From positions 1-5,819 of the forward strand of contig JACRFM010000007.1 in assembly GCA_016234305.1 (NCBI GenBank): a DNA stretch of 5,819 bases. Reading direction: 5' to 3'. The DNA comes from Candidatus Kerfeldbacteria bacterium (GTDB taxonomy: Bacteria; Patescibacteriota; Patescibacteriia; Veblenbacterales; UBA10138). Positions 5,618 through 5,819 of this stretch are shown piece after piece; the stretch's first letter is position 1; each line of letters begins with the position of its first letter. The notes beneath the pieces are model-generated. The model searched no databases, had not been told where the DNA came from, and was given only the letters and a program-made list of their open reading frames with translations. The position numbers and the translations under genes were made by a program.

Positions 5618-5637
5618 ATTCCCGTTTCCACGGGAAT
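5618..5637. repeat. REP-like hairpin 2 inside the MITE (ATTCCC-N8-GGGAAT)
   Basis: ATTCCCGT pairs perfectly with ACGGGAAT around a TTCC loop. The pattern ATTCCC-N8-GGGAAT is the same as the dRS3 repeat of Neisseria and resembles palindromic repeats found widely in bacterial genomes. It lies in the same orientation as hairpin 1, so the MITE interior looks like two diverged units of one palindrome type. Confidence 0.75.
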
Positions 5638-5679
5638 GACACCCAAAAACGGTCAAGTGCGTAAGTCCTAATAACCTAA

Positions 5680-5819
5680 TTAGGACTTACGCCTTTGCGT
5701 AATTTAAGTAATTAGCGATAGAAATTCTGGTAATAGATACTTTTTGTTCATACCAGCTCGTGCCTTCCGCAAGTCTTGCTCTTTCCAATTTAAAGAATGT
5801 CATAAAAGCAGCGAAGATG
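5680..5819. mobile_element. end of an insertion sequence (continues off right edge)
   Basis: From 5680 the sequence TTAGGACTTACGCCTTTG matches the MITE terminal repeat at 16 of 18 positions and is again preceded by TAA. Inside it begins a minus-strand open frame whose stop codon lies within the terminal repeat, a typical compact IS layout. The other end, and therefore the IS family and completeness, is not in the window. Only 8 nt separate it from the MITE. Confidence 0.7.
5687..5819 (-). CDS. probable transposase, C-terminal 43 residues (partial)
   Basis: The minus-strand frame is open from the right edge to TAA at 5689-5687. The 43 visible residues include KLERARLAEGTSWYEQK and end ISIANYLNYAKA. 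The helical, basic and aromatic composition would suit the tail of a DDE transposase, but no catalytic motif is in the window and I do not recognise the family from the tail alone. The call as transposase rests mainly on position: the stop codon is part of the terminal inverted repeat, so the ORF fills the element to its end. It is probably the source of mobility for the neighbouring MITE. Whether the full gene is intact cannot be seen. Confidence 0.5.
   Translation of the reverse strand, partial: IFAAFMTFFKLERARLAEGTSWYEQKVSITRISIANYLNYAKA

Larger units (their letters stand above)
5538..5671. mobile_element. 134-bp MITE-like element with 18-bp terminal inverted repeats
   Basis: The left end TTAGGACTTACGCACTTG (5538-5555) is an exact inverted repeat of 5654-5671. 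Both ends are flanked by TAA in direct orientation (5535-5537 and 5672-5674), fitting a 3-bp target duplication. The interior is too short for a transposase and contains two strong hairpins, so this is a non-autonomous element. The same terminal sequence starts the next element at 5680, which probably supplies or supplied the transposase. A TNA-type 3-bp duplication is known from part of the IS5 family, but that assignment is only a suggestion. Confidence 0.85.

Noticed and set aside
5618..5637. dRS3-like motif as a sign of Neisseria origin
   Set aside because: The ATTCCC-N8-GGGAAT pattern is short and similar palindromes occur in many unrelated genomes; the surrounding genes do not look neisserial.
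5486..5671. 61-codon plus-strand ORF ending RIWPFCTAWIPVSTGMTPKNGQVRKS
   Set aside because: It runs across the MITE and its peptide is a translation of the hairpins and terminal repeat (WIPVSTGMT is what this kind of palindrome reads as). It has no independent coding signal.

Overview
The window looks like a chromosomal stretch from a Patescibacteria (Candidate Phyla Radiation) genome, probably Parcubacteria-like. This is an inference from three things. The proteins have that character: a multi-domain S1 protein, a compact gyrase A beside a UlaG-like hydrolase, and a PaaX/Cas2-like solo protein. None of the five visible start codons has a Shine-Dalgarno sequence. Spacing inside the operon is tight. 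TGA ends gyrA, so the code is the ordinary one and not the UGA-Gly code of Gracilibacteria/Absconditabacteria. No 16S or other taxonomic marker is present, so the phylum assignment is moderate at best.

Layout. On the minus strand, 1-914 is the N-terminal 304 codons of ribosomal protein S1 (rpsA); the gene runs off the left edge. It is preceded by a long leader of about 215 nt, driven by a good sigma70-type promoter at 1136-1164. The leader contains two 8-bp helices arranged as an H-type pseudoknot, followed by a T7 tract. Divergently, 1279-4661 on the plus strand is a compact three-gene operon: a metallo-beta-lactamase-fold hydrolase, a 75-aa single-pass membrane protein and gyrA (DNA gyrase subunit A, complete, 826 aa). 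The gaps between the genes are 12 and 8 nt. A bidirectional intrinsic terminator at 4680-4710 separates gyrA from a convergent minus-strand gene.

That convergent gene (4816-5370) encodes a winged-helix protein with a Cas2-like C-terminal domain (PaaX-like). It is bracketed by two long, related palindromes (4774-4807 and 5416-5449). Their arms differ by compensatory changes that keep each palindrome intact, so they look like operators or mobile palindromic units.

The right end (5535-5819) is mobile DNA. A 134-bp MITE-like element has 18-bp perfect terminal inverted repeats and a TAA/TAA target duplication, and carries two internal hairpins. It is followed after 8 nt by the end of a second element with nearly the same terminal repeat. 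The only ORF visible in that second element, probably the C-terminus of a transposase, stops inside its terminal repeat and continues off the right edge.

The housekeeping genes provide translation initiation (S1) and DNA supercoiling (GyrA). The most unusual signals are the rpsA leader, the paired palindromes around the PaaX/Cas2-like gene, the MITE next to its probable parent IS, and a valine in GyrA at the position of the quinolone-contacting serine.
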